Assembly: GCF_025628965.1 (NCBI RefSeq)
Contig: NZ_JAOTEN010000002.1
Span: 62,001 to 126,000 of the forward strand
Origin: Chryseobacterium gilvum
GTDB lineage: Bacteria; Bacteroidota; Bacteroidia; Flavobacteriales; Weeksellaceae
Direction: 5' to 3'
DNA: 64,000 nt
The position numbers were made by a program, and so were the translations under genes. A model generated the notes under the pieces. It ran no database searches and had not been told where the DNA came from. It saw only the letters and a program-made list of their open reading frames with translations. This document shows, piece after piece, positions 49,001 to 57,000 of the stretch (position 1 is its first letter; every line of letters starts with the position of its first letter).

Positions 49001-50179
49001 ATGCACGACATCAGGCTGAATTCAATTCTCGATAACGATTTCTATAAAATTACCATGCAAAATGCGGTAGTGCAGTTATTCCCCAGTCAAACCGTAAAAT
49101 ATGAATTTATCAACAGAGGAAAACATCACTTTCCGGAAGGTTTTGATGTGGCATTGAGAGCCTTGGTTTCACAAATGGCCGAGCTCAAACTCACTAAAGA
49201 TGAAAAAAGATTTCTGGCAAAAACCTGTCCTTATTTAAATTTACCGTATTTGGACTTTCTGGAAGGCTATCATTACGATCCTTCTGAAGTAAAAATTTTG
49301 CAGACGGGAAATGATCTTTCTGTCACTGTAGAAGGTCTTTGGTATAGAACGATTTTATGGGAAGTCCCTTTATTATCCCTGATCAGCGAGCTGCACTACG
49401 AAATGAATCACATGGAAAGAGATTCTAATGAGATCATCATGAACAAAACATTGGAGAAGGCAGAGACGCTTAATCAGTTAGGGGTAAATTTTGCAGAATT
49501 CGGGACCCGGAGAAGACATTCCTATCACGTTCAAAATCTGGTTATGGAAGCCTTGACACAGAAAAAAGATTCTACGTTTATCGGAAGCTCAAATGTGCAT
49601 TTTGCCATGAAATACAATGTAAAACCTATTGGAACACACGCTCACGAATGGTTTATGTTTCACGGAGCAGAGTTCGGATTTAAAATGGCCAACGAATTGG
49701 CTCTGGAACATTGGGTCGATGTCTATCGCGGTGATTTGGGAGTTGCGCTTTCAGATACTTATACGACCGATGTTTTTTTTCAGCAGTTTGATAAGAAATT
49801 TGCAAAACTTTTCGACGGAGTGCGTCATGACAGCGGAGATCCGTTCGAATTCGCCGATAAAACCGTAGCGCATTATAAAAACAACGGGATCAATCCTTTA
49901 TTTAAATATATCATTTTTTCAGATAATTTAAATCTTGAAAAAGTAGAAGAAATTACGCGTTACTGCAAAGGAAAAATTGGGGTTTCTTTCGGAATCGGCA
50001 CCAATCTTACCAATGATGTAGGCTTAAAACCTATGAATATCGTCATGAAATTAATCGGTGTACAGTCTCTGAATAAAGAATGGATTCCTACCGTAAAGCT
50101 TTCTGATGAGCACGGAAAATACACAGGAGATTCTAAAATGATCGAATTGGCTAAAGAATTTTTAAGAATAAAAGATTAA
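49001..50179 (+). CDS. pncB: Nicotinate phosphoribosyltransferase
   Basis: 392 residues, the standard length of the E. coli-type enzyme. It makes nicotinate mononucleotide from nicotinate and PRPP with ATP hydrolysis (Preiss-Handler salvage). Blocks seen: LDNDFYKITMQNAV at the N-terminus, EFGTRRRHSYHVQNLV (substrate-binding arginines), GTHAHEWFMFH with the phosphorylatable histidine region, GVRHDSGDPFEF and SFGIGTNLTNDVGLKPMNIVMKL (phosphate loop). Its product is the substrate of NadD, also in this window. Confidence 0.96.
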   Translation: MHDIRLNSILDNDFYKITMQNAVVQLFPSQTVKYEFINRGKHHFPEGFDVALRALVSQMAELKLTKDEKRFLAKTCPYLNLPYLDFLEGYHYDPSEVKILQTGNDLSVTVEGLWYRTILWEVPLLSLISELHYEMNHMERDSNEIIMNKTLEKAETLNQLGVNFAEFGTRRRHSYHVQNLVMEALTQKKDSTFIGSSNVHFAMKYNVKPIGTHAHEWFMFHGAEFGFKMANELALEHWVDVYRGDLGVALSDTYTTDVFFQQFDKKFAKLFDGVRHDSGDPFEFADKTVAHYKNNGINPLFKYIIFSDNLNLEKVEEITRYCKGKIGVSFGIGTNLTNDVGLKPMNIVMKLIGVQSLNKEWIPTVKLSDEHGKYTGDSKMIELAKEFLRIKD

Positions 50180-50426
50180 TACTTATTAATGTAAATAATT
50201 TAATTAGTTAAACTAGTAACCTCGCAAATCGTGGCGTTATCCAAACTAAGAACCATCTATAAAAAAACCTCGAGGAAAAGCTAAAAAAAATTAGCAGAAA
50301 TCATCACCTGGATAAGAATATAGAAACCCAATAGGATTTTTGGCTGCACATACAGAATAATAACCACTCAGCTTTTACAAGGTTTCCCGTAAACAAATGA
50401 TACCTATCTTTTTGTAATTTTGAAAA
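50180..50426. other. 247-base intergenic region between pncB and rmuC
   Basis: No gene recognised. It holds a CCTCGAGG palindrome (50268-50275), a GCTAA/TTAGC hairpin around 50280-50295 and, on the minus strand, a short frame ending ATICEVTSLTN that looks like the tail of a lost reading frame. Only the rmuC -7 element (50415-50422) can be assigned. Composition is somewhat different from flanking intergenic DNA. Confidence 0.4.
50415..50422 (+). promoter_or_regulatory. -7 element of the rmuC promoter, adjacent to the start codon
   Basis: TAATTTTG ends four bases before the ATG at 50427, predicting a leaderless mRNA. Confidence 0.5.
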
Positions 50427-51932
50427 ATGGAAACTACATATTTAATCATCGGGTTTATTTCCGGAGGGATTCTCGGCGCTGTTATTTTATACTTTATCTT
50501 AAAGTCATCGATGGTTTCAAGGAATACATATGATAGCCTGAATCATTTACTTATTAAGAATAATTCGGATCTGGAAAACGCTAACCGTAAAATTGCAGAG
50601 CTGGATCAACTCAATCTGGCGGAGAAAGAAAATTTTCTTCAGCAGTCAGATCTTTTTAACGATTTGAAAAATGAATTTGCAAAAATTTCTGCCGAATATT
50701 TTTCATTACAACTACAATTTAATGAACAAAAAGAAATTCACAGCAAACAAAATACTCAGATAGATGCTCTTGTAAATGAAAAGCAACAGCTTTTTGCTAA
50801 AAATTCTGAGCTTTCCGCCATTAATAATCAATTTAAAAAATCTCTTGAAACGCAAAAAGAAGAAATCTCAAAAATACAGGAAGAGGGCAAATTGCATTTC
50901 GAAAATTTAGCCAATAAAATTTTAGAGGAGAAAGCTGAAAAATTTACAACGCTGAACCAAAATAATCTAAAAAATATCCTCGATCCGTTTCAGGAAAAAA
51001 TCACTGATCTGAAGAATAAAGTCAATGAGGTGTATGAAAAAGAAAATAAAGAGCGTTTCTCTCTCGGCGAAAAAGTAAAAGAACTGGCAATGCTTAATCA
51101 GCAGATTTCCGAAGACGCCAAAAAACTGACACGCGCGCTAAAAGGTGAAAGTAAGACGCAGGGAAACTGGGGCGAAATGATTTTGGAAAGTATTCTGGAA
51201 AAATCAGGCTTAGTGAAGGGAAGAGAATATTTTCTTGAACATGAACTTAAAGATGAAGACAATAAGGCATTGTTTTCAGAATTTTCTGGTAAAAAAATGC
51301 GTCCCGATGCCGTTGTAAAATATCCCGATGAGCGAAATGTGATTATTGATTCTAAAGTTTCGTTGACAGCTTTTACAGAATTGGTTGACGAAAATGATCC
51401 TGATATCTATCAGATCAAACTCAAGCAACATTTGTCTTCCGTCAAAAATCACATCAGTCAGCTGAGTCAAAAAGCGTACGACGATTACGGGAAATCGCTA
51501 GATTTTGTAATGATGTTTCTCCCAAGTGAGCCTGCGTATATTGCTGCAATGCAAACAGATCAAAACCTGTGGAATTTTGCTTATGAAAAAAGGATCTTAC
51601 TTTTAAATCCCAGCAATCTGATTACTTCTCTCAAACTGATCGCAGATCTTTGGAAAAGAGAATACCAGAACAGAAATTCTATGGAAATTGCAGAACGTGG
51701 CGCAAAATTATATGATAAATTTGCTGGTTTCATAGAAAATCTGGAGAAAGTAGGGAGAAATATTGATCAGGCAAAAAATGTCTATAACGATGCATTCAAA
51801 CAATTGTATACAGGAAATGACAACCTGATTGCACAGACCCAAAAACTAAAATCCTTAGGAATTAAAAATAAAAAGGAGCTTCCACAAAGCCTGATCGATA
51901 CTTCTGAAAACCAAATTGATCTACACCAATAA
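50427..51932 (+). CDS. rmuC: DNA recombination protein RmuC
   Basis: 501 residues. An N-terminal membrane helix (TYLIIGFISGGILGAVILYFIL) is followed by a long coiled coil (about 40-220) and the RmuC nuclease-like domain (about 225-430): ALKGESKTQGNWGEMILESILEKSGLVKGREY, MRPDAVVKYPDERNVIIDSKVSL and VMMFLPSEPAY. RmuC limits inversions at short inverted repeats in E. coli and is related to PD-(D/E)XK nucleases. A trmH-type gene begins 33 bases downstream but has its own -7 element. Confidence 0.94.
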   Translation: METTYLIIGFISGGILGAVILYFILKSSMVSRNTYDSLNHLLIKNNSDLENANRKIAELDQLNLAEKENFLQQSDLFNDLKNEFAKISAEYFSLQLQFNEQKEIHSKQNTQIDALVNEKQQLFAKNSELSAINNQFKKSLETQKEEISKIQEEGKLHFENLANKILEEKAEKFTTLNQNNLKNILDPFQEKITDLKNKVNEVYEKENKERFSLGEKVKELAMLNQQISEDAKKLTRALKGESKTQGNWGEMILESILEKSGLVKGREYFLEHELKDEDNKALFSEFSGKKMRPDAVVKYPDERNVIIDSKVSLTAFTELVDENDPDIYQIKLKQHLSSVKNHISQLSQKAYDDYGKSLDFVMMFLPSEPAYIAAMQTDQNLWNFAYEKRILLLNPSNLITSLKLIADLWKREYQNRNSMEIAERGAKLYDKFAGFIENLEKVGRNIDQAKNVYNDAFKQLYTGNDNLIAQTQKLKSLGIKNKKELPQSLIDTSENQIDLHQ

Positions 51933-51953
51933 AACTTTCTGCCAAATTTTCCA

Positions 51954-51961
51954 TAATTTTG
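51954..51961 (+). promoter_or_regulatory. -7 element of the RNA methyltransferase promoter, adjacent to the start codon
   Basis: TAATTTTG ends four bases before the ATG at 51966, the third gene in the window with this exact spacing. Confidence 0.5.
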
Positions 51962-51965
51962 CGGC

Positions 51966-52730
51966 ATGTTAATCGAAAGTTTTCAAAACGAAAAAATTAA
52001 AAATGTTACACGGCTGTTAACCGATAACCGATTCAGAAAAAAATCGGGTGTTTTTGTGGTGGAAGGACAACAGGAAAATGACAGAGCGCAGAAATATCAC
52101 TTTGAAGCGACTGAATATTTCGTTTGTGAAAGTATTTTTAAAGGTGAGATCCCGAAAGGAAAAATTCATTATGTCTCTGAAAAAGTGTACGAAAAAACTG
52201 CCTACAGAGGAACTTCTGAAGGAATAATCGGCATCTATAAAGCAAAAGAGTCTCAACTGAACACTTTCAAGCCTAAAGACAGCTCCACCGTAATTGTCGT
52301 AGAAGGTATTGAAAAACCCGGAAATCTGGGAGCGATCCTGAGAAGTTGCGAAGCTTTTGGGATTGATGCATTAATCGTGACTGACGCGAAAGCAGATTTT
52401 TATAATCCCAATGTAATCCGGTCTAGTGTAGGATGTTTATTCGGAATGGATGTTTTTCAGGCAGAAAATCCTGAAGTGTTGGAATTTTTAAACGAAAACC
52501 ACTTCAATATATACACAACCATTATGGATAAAACTTCAGAAGATCTTTACAAAAGAGATTTTACTGAGAAGTCTGCAGTAGTATTCGGGACAGAGCATTC
52601 CGGGCTAAGTGATTTTTGGAATGGAAAAGGAAAGAATACTTTAATTCCCATGGTTGGAAGCATTGATTCTTTAAATCTCAGCAATGCGGTAGCAATTACC
52701 TGTTACGAATCTCTAAGACAGAAAAAATAA
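51966..52730 (+). CDS. SpoU/TrmH family RNA 2'-O-methyltransferase
   Basis: 254 residues. A substrate-binding N-domain (L30e-like: RKKSGVFVVEGQQENDRA) is followed by a SPOUT methyltransferase domain with the trefoil-knot motifs: EGIEKPGNLGAILRSCEAFG (motif 1), VVFGTEHSGLSDFW (motif 2) and IPMVGSIDSLNLSNAVAITCYE (motif 3). It methylates a ribose in rRNA or tRNA with S-adenosylmethionine. The exact target (23S rRNA or tRNA) cannot be told. Ends in a bidirectional terminator. Confidence 0.92.
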   Translation: MLIESFQNEKIKNVTRLLTDNRFRKKSGVFVVEGQQENDRAQKYHFEATEYFVCESIFKGEIPKGKIHYVSEKVYEKTAYRGTSEGIIGIYKAKESQLNTFKPKDSSTVIVVEGIEKPGNLGAILRSCEAFGIDALIVTDAKADFYNPNVIRSSVGCLFGMDVFQAENPEVLEFLNENHFNIYTTIMDKTSEDLYKRDFTEKSAVVFGTEHSGLSDFWNGKGKNTLIPMVGSIDSLNLSNAVAITCYESLRQKK

Positions 52731-52746
52731 TATTATGATAAAGCAT

Positions 52747-52780
52747 AAAAAAACCGCTTCGATAACGAAACGGTTCTTTT
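52747..52780. terminator. Bidirectional terminator
   Basis: AACCG-C-TTCG and CGAA-A-CGGTT form a 9-pair stem with one mismatch and ATAA loop, flanked by A and T runs; shared by the methyltransferase and the convergent small lipoprotein gene. Confidence 0.8.
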
Positions 52781-52799
52781 ATTGTAGCAGTAGCTAGAA

Positions 52800-53039
52800 T
52801 TATTTCTTAACAGCAGTTTTAGCTGAATCAGACTTAACTTCAACGCTATCTTTCTTCATGTCAGTTTTAGTGTCCATAGAATCTTTCTTAGCAGTGTTAG
52901 CAGAATCCATGTTGTTTTGAACTGAATCAGCGTTGTTCTCGATTGAATCAGCAGAACCTTCAGTAGTAGTAGCATCAGTTTTCTTACAAGCAACTAGAGA
53001 GATTGCAGCGATAGCAGCTACGAATAATGACTTTTTCAT
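52800..53039 (-). CDS. Small low-complexity lipoprotein
   Basis: 79 residues. Signal peptide with lipobox (AAISLVAC, cysteine 18) followed by a disordered Ser/Asp/Lys/Thr-rich sequence with repeated DS pairs (ADSIENNADSVQNNMDSANTAKKDSMD). No folded domain is evident. Such small lipoproteins are frequent and often highly expressed in Flavobacteriia; the function is unknown. It is divergent from the membrane-protein operon at 53220 and shares with it a 180-base promoter region holding a perfect 21-base palindrome. Confidence 0.75.
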   Translation of the reverse strand: MKKSLFVAAIAAISLVACKKTDATTTEGSADSIENNADSVQNNMDSANTAKKDSMDTKTDMKKDSVEVKSDSAKTAVKK

Positions 53040-53106
53040 AATAAATTAAATTTAATTTTGTTAATATTGTTTTTGAATCTTTTCTCGTTCGGTTATTTGA
53101 ACAGGA

Positions 53107-53114
53107 CAAAGGTA
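53107..53114 (-). promoter_or_regulatory. -7 element of the small lipoprotein gene
   Basis: TACCTTTG on the minus strand; leader of about 63 bases. Confidence 0.5.
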
Positions 53115-53152
53115 GAGCAGATAAAAAATTTGTTTATGAAAAATAATTGTAA

Positions 53153-53160
53153 TACCTTTG
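53153..53160 (+). promoter_or_regulatory. -7 element of the membrane protein operon
   Basis: TACCTTTG, identical to the divergent lipoprotein -7 element. It overlaps the left end of the palindromic operator; leader about 55 bases. Confidence 0.5.
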
Positions 53161-53177
53161 TAAAACAGTTTTACAAA
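53157..53177. promoter_or_regulatory. Perfect 21-bp palindrome, probable operator
   Basis: TTTGTAAAAC-A-GTTTTACAAA: two perfect 10-bp arms around one base. It covers the end of the -7 element and the predicted transcription start of the operon at 53220, the classic location of a repressor site. Confidence 0.65.
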
Positions 53178-53219
53178 TAATTATAACTGATAATCAATAA
53201 TTTAAGTAATTTTTTAAAA

Positions 53220-54386
53220 TTGACAGATTTAGATTTATTACATTTTGAGCAGCTGAAAAAGGACGTTCAGGCTCAATATCTGAAAGAACACTCGCCTTCT
53301 TATGATGATATTTCTAAGTGGAAAGGTATTGATATCATTTATTTTCAGGAAGACCTTCGAAAAAAAGCGAAAGGGAACATCAGCGAAAAATCTTTTTACA
53401 CTTATTTTAAAAGTTCACCGGTCACTAAATTACCACGTATCGATATGCTCAATTTATTGAGTATTTATGCGGATTACAGCTCATGGTACGAATTTAAAAA
53501 ACAACATCTTTTTGCCGGTGAATTGCTTCTGGAAGATGATGATTCTGGTGACCAATCTGATAAAGAATCCCTAAAAACAGTTGCAAATTCAGATATCACT
53601 TCAAAAAGTGACATTCTTCCTGAAAAAGCAGTGGAAAATGAAGTAAAAGATATTAATTTACAAAATAATCCTACTGAAAATCAATCTATTAATCAAAAAC
53701 CGCCTATCAGTAACAATATAACAGTACCGGTTGTAAAATCAGATAAAAAGAGTTATCAGAAGCTTGCCTGGATTGCTGCATCATCGTTATTAGTGACCGT
53801 AATGGTGCTTTTAGGGTTTAAAGATGAAATTTTTCAGAAAACGTATACCTATTGCTTTACAGATGCAGACCGTAATCAGAATGTACAGAGCACTATTGAG
53901 ATAAAAGTGATTAAGCAGAATGAATCTCCACTGTTCTTTAGAATAAAGCCGGGAGAATGCTTTCATTATCCAACCAAAGATAAAAACCTGAAAATGCAGA
54001 TCAGCTCTACGGCTTATGAGAATCTGGAAATTAACAGGAACCTTGAAAATGCTCCTGAAGAAGAGACCATAGAGCTGAAACCGGATGATTATAAAATGGC
54101 CGTTCTCTATTTCTCCAAAAAAGACATGTCCGGAAATCCTTCTGAAGAAATAAACATCAAAAGACGGCAACTGGAAAGCAGAATCAGCAATGACGCCATC
54201 ATTTCTCAAGTGTATGATAATGAAATTTATGGGATTGAAACTCTAGATAAGCAGAAATACATCACTTTGGTTACTACACCCACAACTTCTCTCAAAAATC
54301 TTTCTGTCATCGAAATGAAAACTGACAAGAAAGGTAAAATAATTTCTATTAAATTTAAAATCACAACCCATGAAAACAATAATTAA
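53220..54386 (+). CDS. Single-pass membrane protein with conserved cytoplasmic N-domain, TTG start
   Basis: 388 residues, starting at a TTG (53220); no in-frame ATG lies between the upstream stop and this codon. The N-terminal about 100 residues (SKWKGIDIIYFQEDLRKKAKGNISEKSFYTYFKSS, KLPRIDMLNLLSIYADYSSWYEFKKQH) form a helical domain that I have seen as the N-domain of Bacteroidota membrane proteins; it may be a degenerate DNA-binding or signalling domain, not proven. A Ser/Asn/Asp-rich linker follows, then one membrane helix (AWIAASSLLVTVMVLLGF, about 181-198) and a C-terminal periplasmic domain of about 190 residues. The layout suggests a transmembrane regulator or signal transducer. Its last 17 bases overlap a lipoprotein gene. 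Confidence 0.7.
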   Translation: MTDLDLLHFEQLKKDVQAQYLKEHSPSYDDISKWKGIDIIYFQEDLRKKAKGNISEKSFYTYFKSSPVTKLPRIDMLNLLSIYADYSSWYEFKKQHLFAGELLLEDDDSGDQSDKESLKTVANSDITSKSDILPEKAVENEVKDINLQNNPTENQSINQKPPISNNITVPVVKSDKKSYQKLAWIAASSLLVTVMVLLGFKDEIFQKTYTYCFTDADRNQNVQSTIEIKVIKQNESPLFFRIKPGECFHYPTKDKNLKMQISSTAYENLEINRNLENAPEEETIELKPDDYKMAVLYFSKKDMSGNPSEEINIKRRQLESRISNDAIISQVYDNEIYGIETLDKQKYITLVTTPTTSLKNLSVIEMKTDKKGKIISIKFKITTHENNN

Positions 54387-54954
54387 CTTTTTGATTTTCA
54401 GTATTATATTCTTATCATTTGCTTCATGTGTGAAAAAAGAAGAGCAAACCATGAGTGATCTGGATAAATTAAGAAACAGCAACAACCGGCTGACTTATCC
54501 TGCTGTGCAGATGGACAGCGCACAAGCGATCAACACGATTACGACCCAAAAAGTACAGCAGCTTTTAGAATTATCAACCTTATACCTTTCAGGAAACAGA
54601 AATACGGAAATCGATACAGTGATTTTTTCTCAAATGCAGAGTTATTTTCATGAACCGGACAGCATGACTTTTAAACCTTTGTTTAAAGAGCTGGAAAGCT
54701 TGAAGGTAAAAAGTGTAAAGGTCAATAACCTTAAAGTGTATAAAGAAATTCAACATCAGGATACTCTGGATTTTGCTAAGTTTAACGTTGAATATTTTGA
54801 CCGAAAAAATAAATCGATCGGGACATTCGAAAAAAATGCGCAGTATACTTTAGTTTCAAAACCAATTAAATTTAAGAAGGAATTTAAATTTTATTTTGTA
54901 AATTTTTATCAGCCTCTCAAAAAAGACAGCACTTTAGTAGGCGTTACAAGATAA
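54370..54954 (+). CDS. Hypothetical lipoprotein, partner of the membrane protein
   Basis: 194 residues. Signal peptide with lipobox FLSFASC (cysteine 20). The mature part is mixed helix and strand with no recognised motif (TIDTVIFSQMQSYFHEP, SVKVNNLKVYKEIQHQDTLDFAKFNVEYF). The start overlaps the end of the preceding gene by 17 bases, so both are in one operon and coupled in translation. The last 46 bases overlap, on the opposite strand, the end of the 5-FTHF cyclo-ligase gene. Function unknown; joint action with the membrane protein is inferred. Confidence 0.72.
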   Translation: MKTIINFLIFSIIFLSFASCVKKEEQTMSDLDKLRNSNNRLTYPAVQMDSAQAINTITTQKVQQLLELSTLYLSGNRNTEIDTVIFSQMQSYFHEPDSMTFKPLFKELESLKVKSVKVNNLKVYKEIQHQDTLDFAKFNVEYFDRKNKSIGTFEKNAQYTLVSKPIKFKKEFKFYFVNFYQPLKKDSTLVGVTR

Positions 54955-55478
54955 TCTACTGCAATATCATCTTCACGAAGATCATTGATCATTTCATCAG
55001 GAGTAAAATAATTGACTCCTATTTTTTTGGTATTAGAAGATATTTTTTGAAAAAAAACATCATAAAAACCTTTTCCGTAGCCAACTCTGTTTCCGTTTTG
55101 GTCACAATACAGAAGAGGGGTAATTACATAATCAAAATCTGAAATCCCCGGATCTTCATCAGAAACAGGCTCAGAAATCCCCCACTGATTTATTTCGAAG
55201 GCTGTGTCTTTAAAAATTTCTACGGAAATCAATGTTATGCCTAAAATTTTAGGGACAAAAACCCGGATATTGCGGCTCAGAAAATAATCGATCCAGATTT
55301 GGGTGTCTATTTCTTTCAACCGTTCAATCGGAATAAAAATATGTACTTTCTGATGTGGGACAGGTTTAAAATAGGTGACAAAATTTTTAAATATTTTCTC
55401 AGATAAAAGCAAAACCTCATCACTGGACAAGGCTTTTCTTTTTTGCATATATATTTTTCTAATCTCAGCTTTCAGCAT
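54909..55478 (-). CDS. 5-formyltetrahydrofolate cyclo-ligase
   Basis: 189 residues from the ATG at 55476-55478 (MLKAEIRKIYMQKRKALSS); the open frame runs 41 codons further into the trhO gene, but that part has no similarity to the family and the shorter start gives the usual length. Motifs: IFIPIERLKEIDTQIWIDYF, and near the C-terminus TPLLYCDQNGNRVGYGKGFYDVFF with the GYGKGFYD ATP/folate loop. The enzyme converts 5-formyl-THF to 5,10-methenyl-THF. 19 bases downstream of trhO, probably co-transcribed. Confidence 0.92.
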   Translation of the reverse strand: MLKAEIRKIYMQKRKALSSDEVLLLSEKIFKNFVTYFKPVPHQKVHIFIPIERLKEIDTQIWIDYFLSRNIRVFVPKILGITLISVEIFKDTAFEINQWGISEPVSDEDPGISDFDYVITPLLYCDQNGNRVGYGKGFYDVFFQKISSNTKKIGVNYFTPDEMINDLREDDIAVDYLVTPTKVLSFLRG

Positions 55479-55497
55479 ATTGATAAAATGTTTAAGC

Positions 55498-56856
55498 TTA
55501 TAATATCTTATATAATTTATCCGATAAACGAACTCTGAACGGAAGCTCAAAGGTAATCTGATCACCCTGCTTTGCCGTTTCACAAGGTCCGCCGTTAGCA
55601 AACATCTCGGTGATCACAACTTCCTGTTCACCTGTTGTAGGACCAGAAATCAATACCTTATCACCGATCAAAAGTTCTTTATTTTCAATTAAAAACTGTG
55701 CAATTTTAGACTTTGTATAATAATGTTCTGCCTTTCCGATCAATGTTTTTTTAATTTTTATTTTCTGGCGGATGTCTTTTGTCTCAGCTTTTGCTTTAGC
55801 CAATGTCTGAGTTGGCACATCACCTGATTTTTTAAATTTCAAAGCATCCGATTTTCCTTTTCTGAACACTTTATTTCCTACCTGCAGACCTTTTCTTAAT
55901 TTCAATTGTTCTTCTATGGGCAAATGAATAGTTTCCAGGCATTCTGTAGAACAGCAGTTTTCCATCACTTCCTTACATTCATCACACTGGATAAACAGCA
56001 AATGACAGGCATCATTGGCACAATTGGTGTGATTATCACACGGTTTCCCGCATTGATGGCACTGTGCAATGATATCGTCGGTGATTCTTTCGCCTAATCT
56101 GTGGTCAAATACAAAATTCTTACCTACAAATTTACTTTCAACACCTTCTTCTTTCACTTGCCGTGCGTATTCAATAATCCCGCCTTCCAACTGAAAAACA
56201 TTTTTAAAACCCTGATGTTTGAAGTAGGCACTGGCTTTTTCGCAACGGATTCCGCCTGTACAGTACATCAATAAGTTTTTGTCTTCTTTAAAATCCTGTA
56301 ACTGCTCATTAATAATCGGCAGACTTTCCCTGAAAGTTTCAACATCAGGCGTAATGGCCCCTTCAAAATGCCCGACTTCACTTTCGTAATGATTTCTAAA
56401 ATCGACGACAATCGTATTGGGATCTTCCAACAAAGTATTAAACTCCTGCGCTTTTAAATGAATTCCTTTATCGGTTACATCAAAGGTTTCATCATTTAGC
56501 CCATCAGCAACGATTTTATGCCTTACTTTAATGGTTAATTTTAAAAAAGAATGATCATCGTGCTCTACCGCAACATTCAGACGAATTCCTTTCATAAAAT
56601 CATACGCTTCCAACGTATTCCTAAATGTTTCAAACTGATCGGCAGGAACACTCATTTGCGCATTAATACCTTCATGGGCAACATAAATACGTCCGAGTGC
56701 ATCAAGTGCATTCCAGGCGATAAATAATTCGTTACGGAATTTTTTGGGATCTTCAATTTTGGCATACGCATAGAAAGACAAAGTAAGGCGCTGCTTACCG
56801 GCTTCATCAATAAGACGGGCTCTTTCTTCTGCGCTTAAGGTGTTATACAGTTGCAT
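55498..56856 (-). CDS. trhO: tRNA uridine(34) hydroxylase TrhO with extra C-terminal barrel domain
   Basis: 452 residues, about 100 more than E. coli TrhO (YceA). TrhO makes 5-hydroxyuridine at tRNA position 34 with O2. Layout: N-terminal acylphosphatase-like domain (about 1-130), rhodanese domain with VVDFRNHYESEVGHFEGA and the catalytic loop YCTGGIRCEKA (C199), then a Cys/His-rich zinc module (about 266-306: CHQCGKPC, CDEC, CCSTEC). After a basic linker, residues 368-452 form a separate beta-barrel (GKAEHYYTKSKIAQFLI, LLIGDKVLISGPTTG, CETAKQGDQITF, LSDKLYKIL) like the C-domain of U32 peptidase-family proteins and EF-Tu domain II. Followed by the cyclo-ligase gene. Confidence 0.9.
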   Translation of the reverse strand: MQLYNTLSAEERARLIDEAGKQRLTLSFYAYAKIEDPKKFRNELFIAWNALDALGRIYVAHEGINAQMSVPADQFETFRNTLEAYDFMKGIRLNVAVEHDDHSFLKLTIKVRHKIVADGLNDETFDVTDKGIHLKAQEFNTLLEDPNTIVVDFRNHYESEVGHFEGAITPDVETFRESLPIINEQLQDFKEDKNLLMYCTGGIRCEKASAYFKHQGFKNVFQLEGGIIEYARQVKEEGVESKFVGKNFVFDHRLGERITDDIIAQCHQCGKPCDNHTNCANDACHLLFIQCDECKEVMENCCSTECLETIHLPIEEQLKLRKGLQVGNKVFRKGKSDALKFKKSGDVPTQTLAKAKAETKDIRQKIKIKKTLIGKAEHYYTKSKIAQFLIENKELLIGDKVLISGPTTGEQEVVITEMFANGGPCETAKQGDQITFELPFRVRLSDKLYKIL

Positions 56857-56887
56857 GCTATAAACGTTTTAAGGGAGAAAATTTTTG

Positions 56888-56895
56888 CAAAGATA
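56888..56895 (-). promoter_or_regulatory. -7 element of the trhO promoter
   Basis: TATCTTTG on the minus strand; leader of about 27 bases. Confidence 0.5.
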
Positions 56896-57000
56896 ATGAT
56901 TTTCATAAAGACAAAAAATAGCCAACAAATGATATAAAAATGTAAAAATGTCATGATTTTCTTTAAGTAATTTTTAAGTTTCGTTAATAATAGGATTTTA

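Noticed and set aside
50268..50295. Palindrome plus hairpin considered as an attachment or insertion site
   Set aside because: No integrase, target duplication or element end is nearby; the arms are too short to be meaningful alone.
55479..55601. 41-codon N-terminal extension of the 5-FTHF cyclo-ligase
   Set aside because: It overlaps the trhO coding region and does not match the family start.
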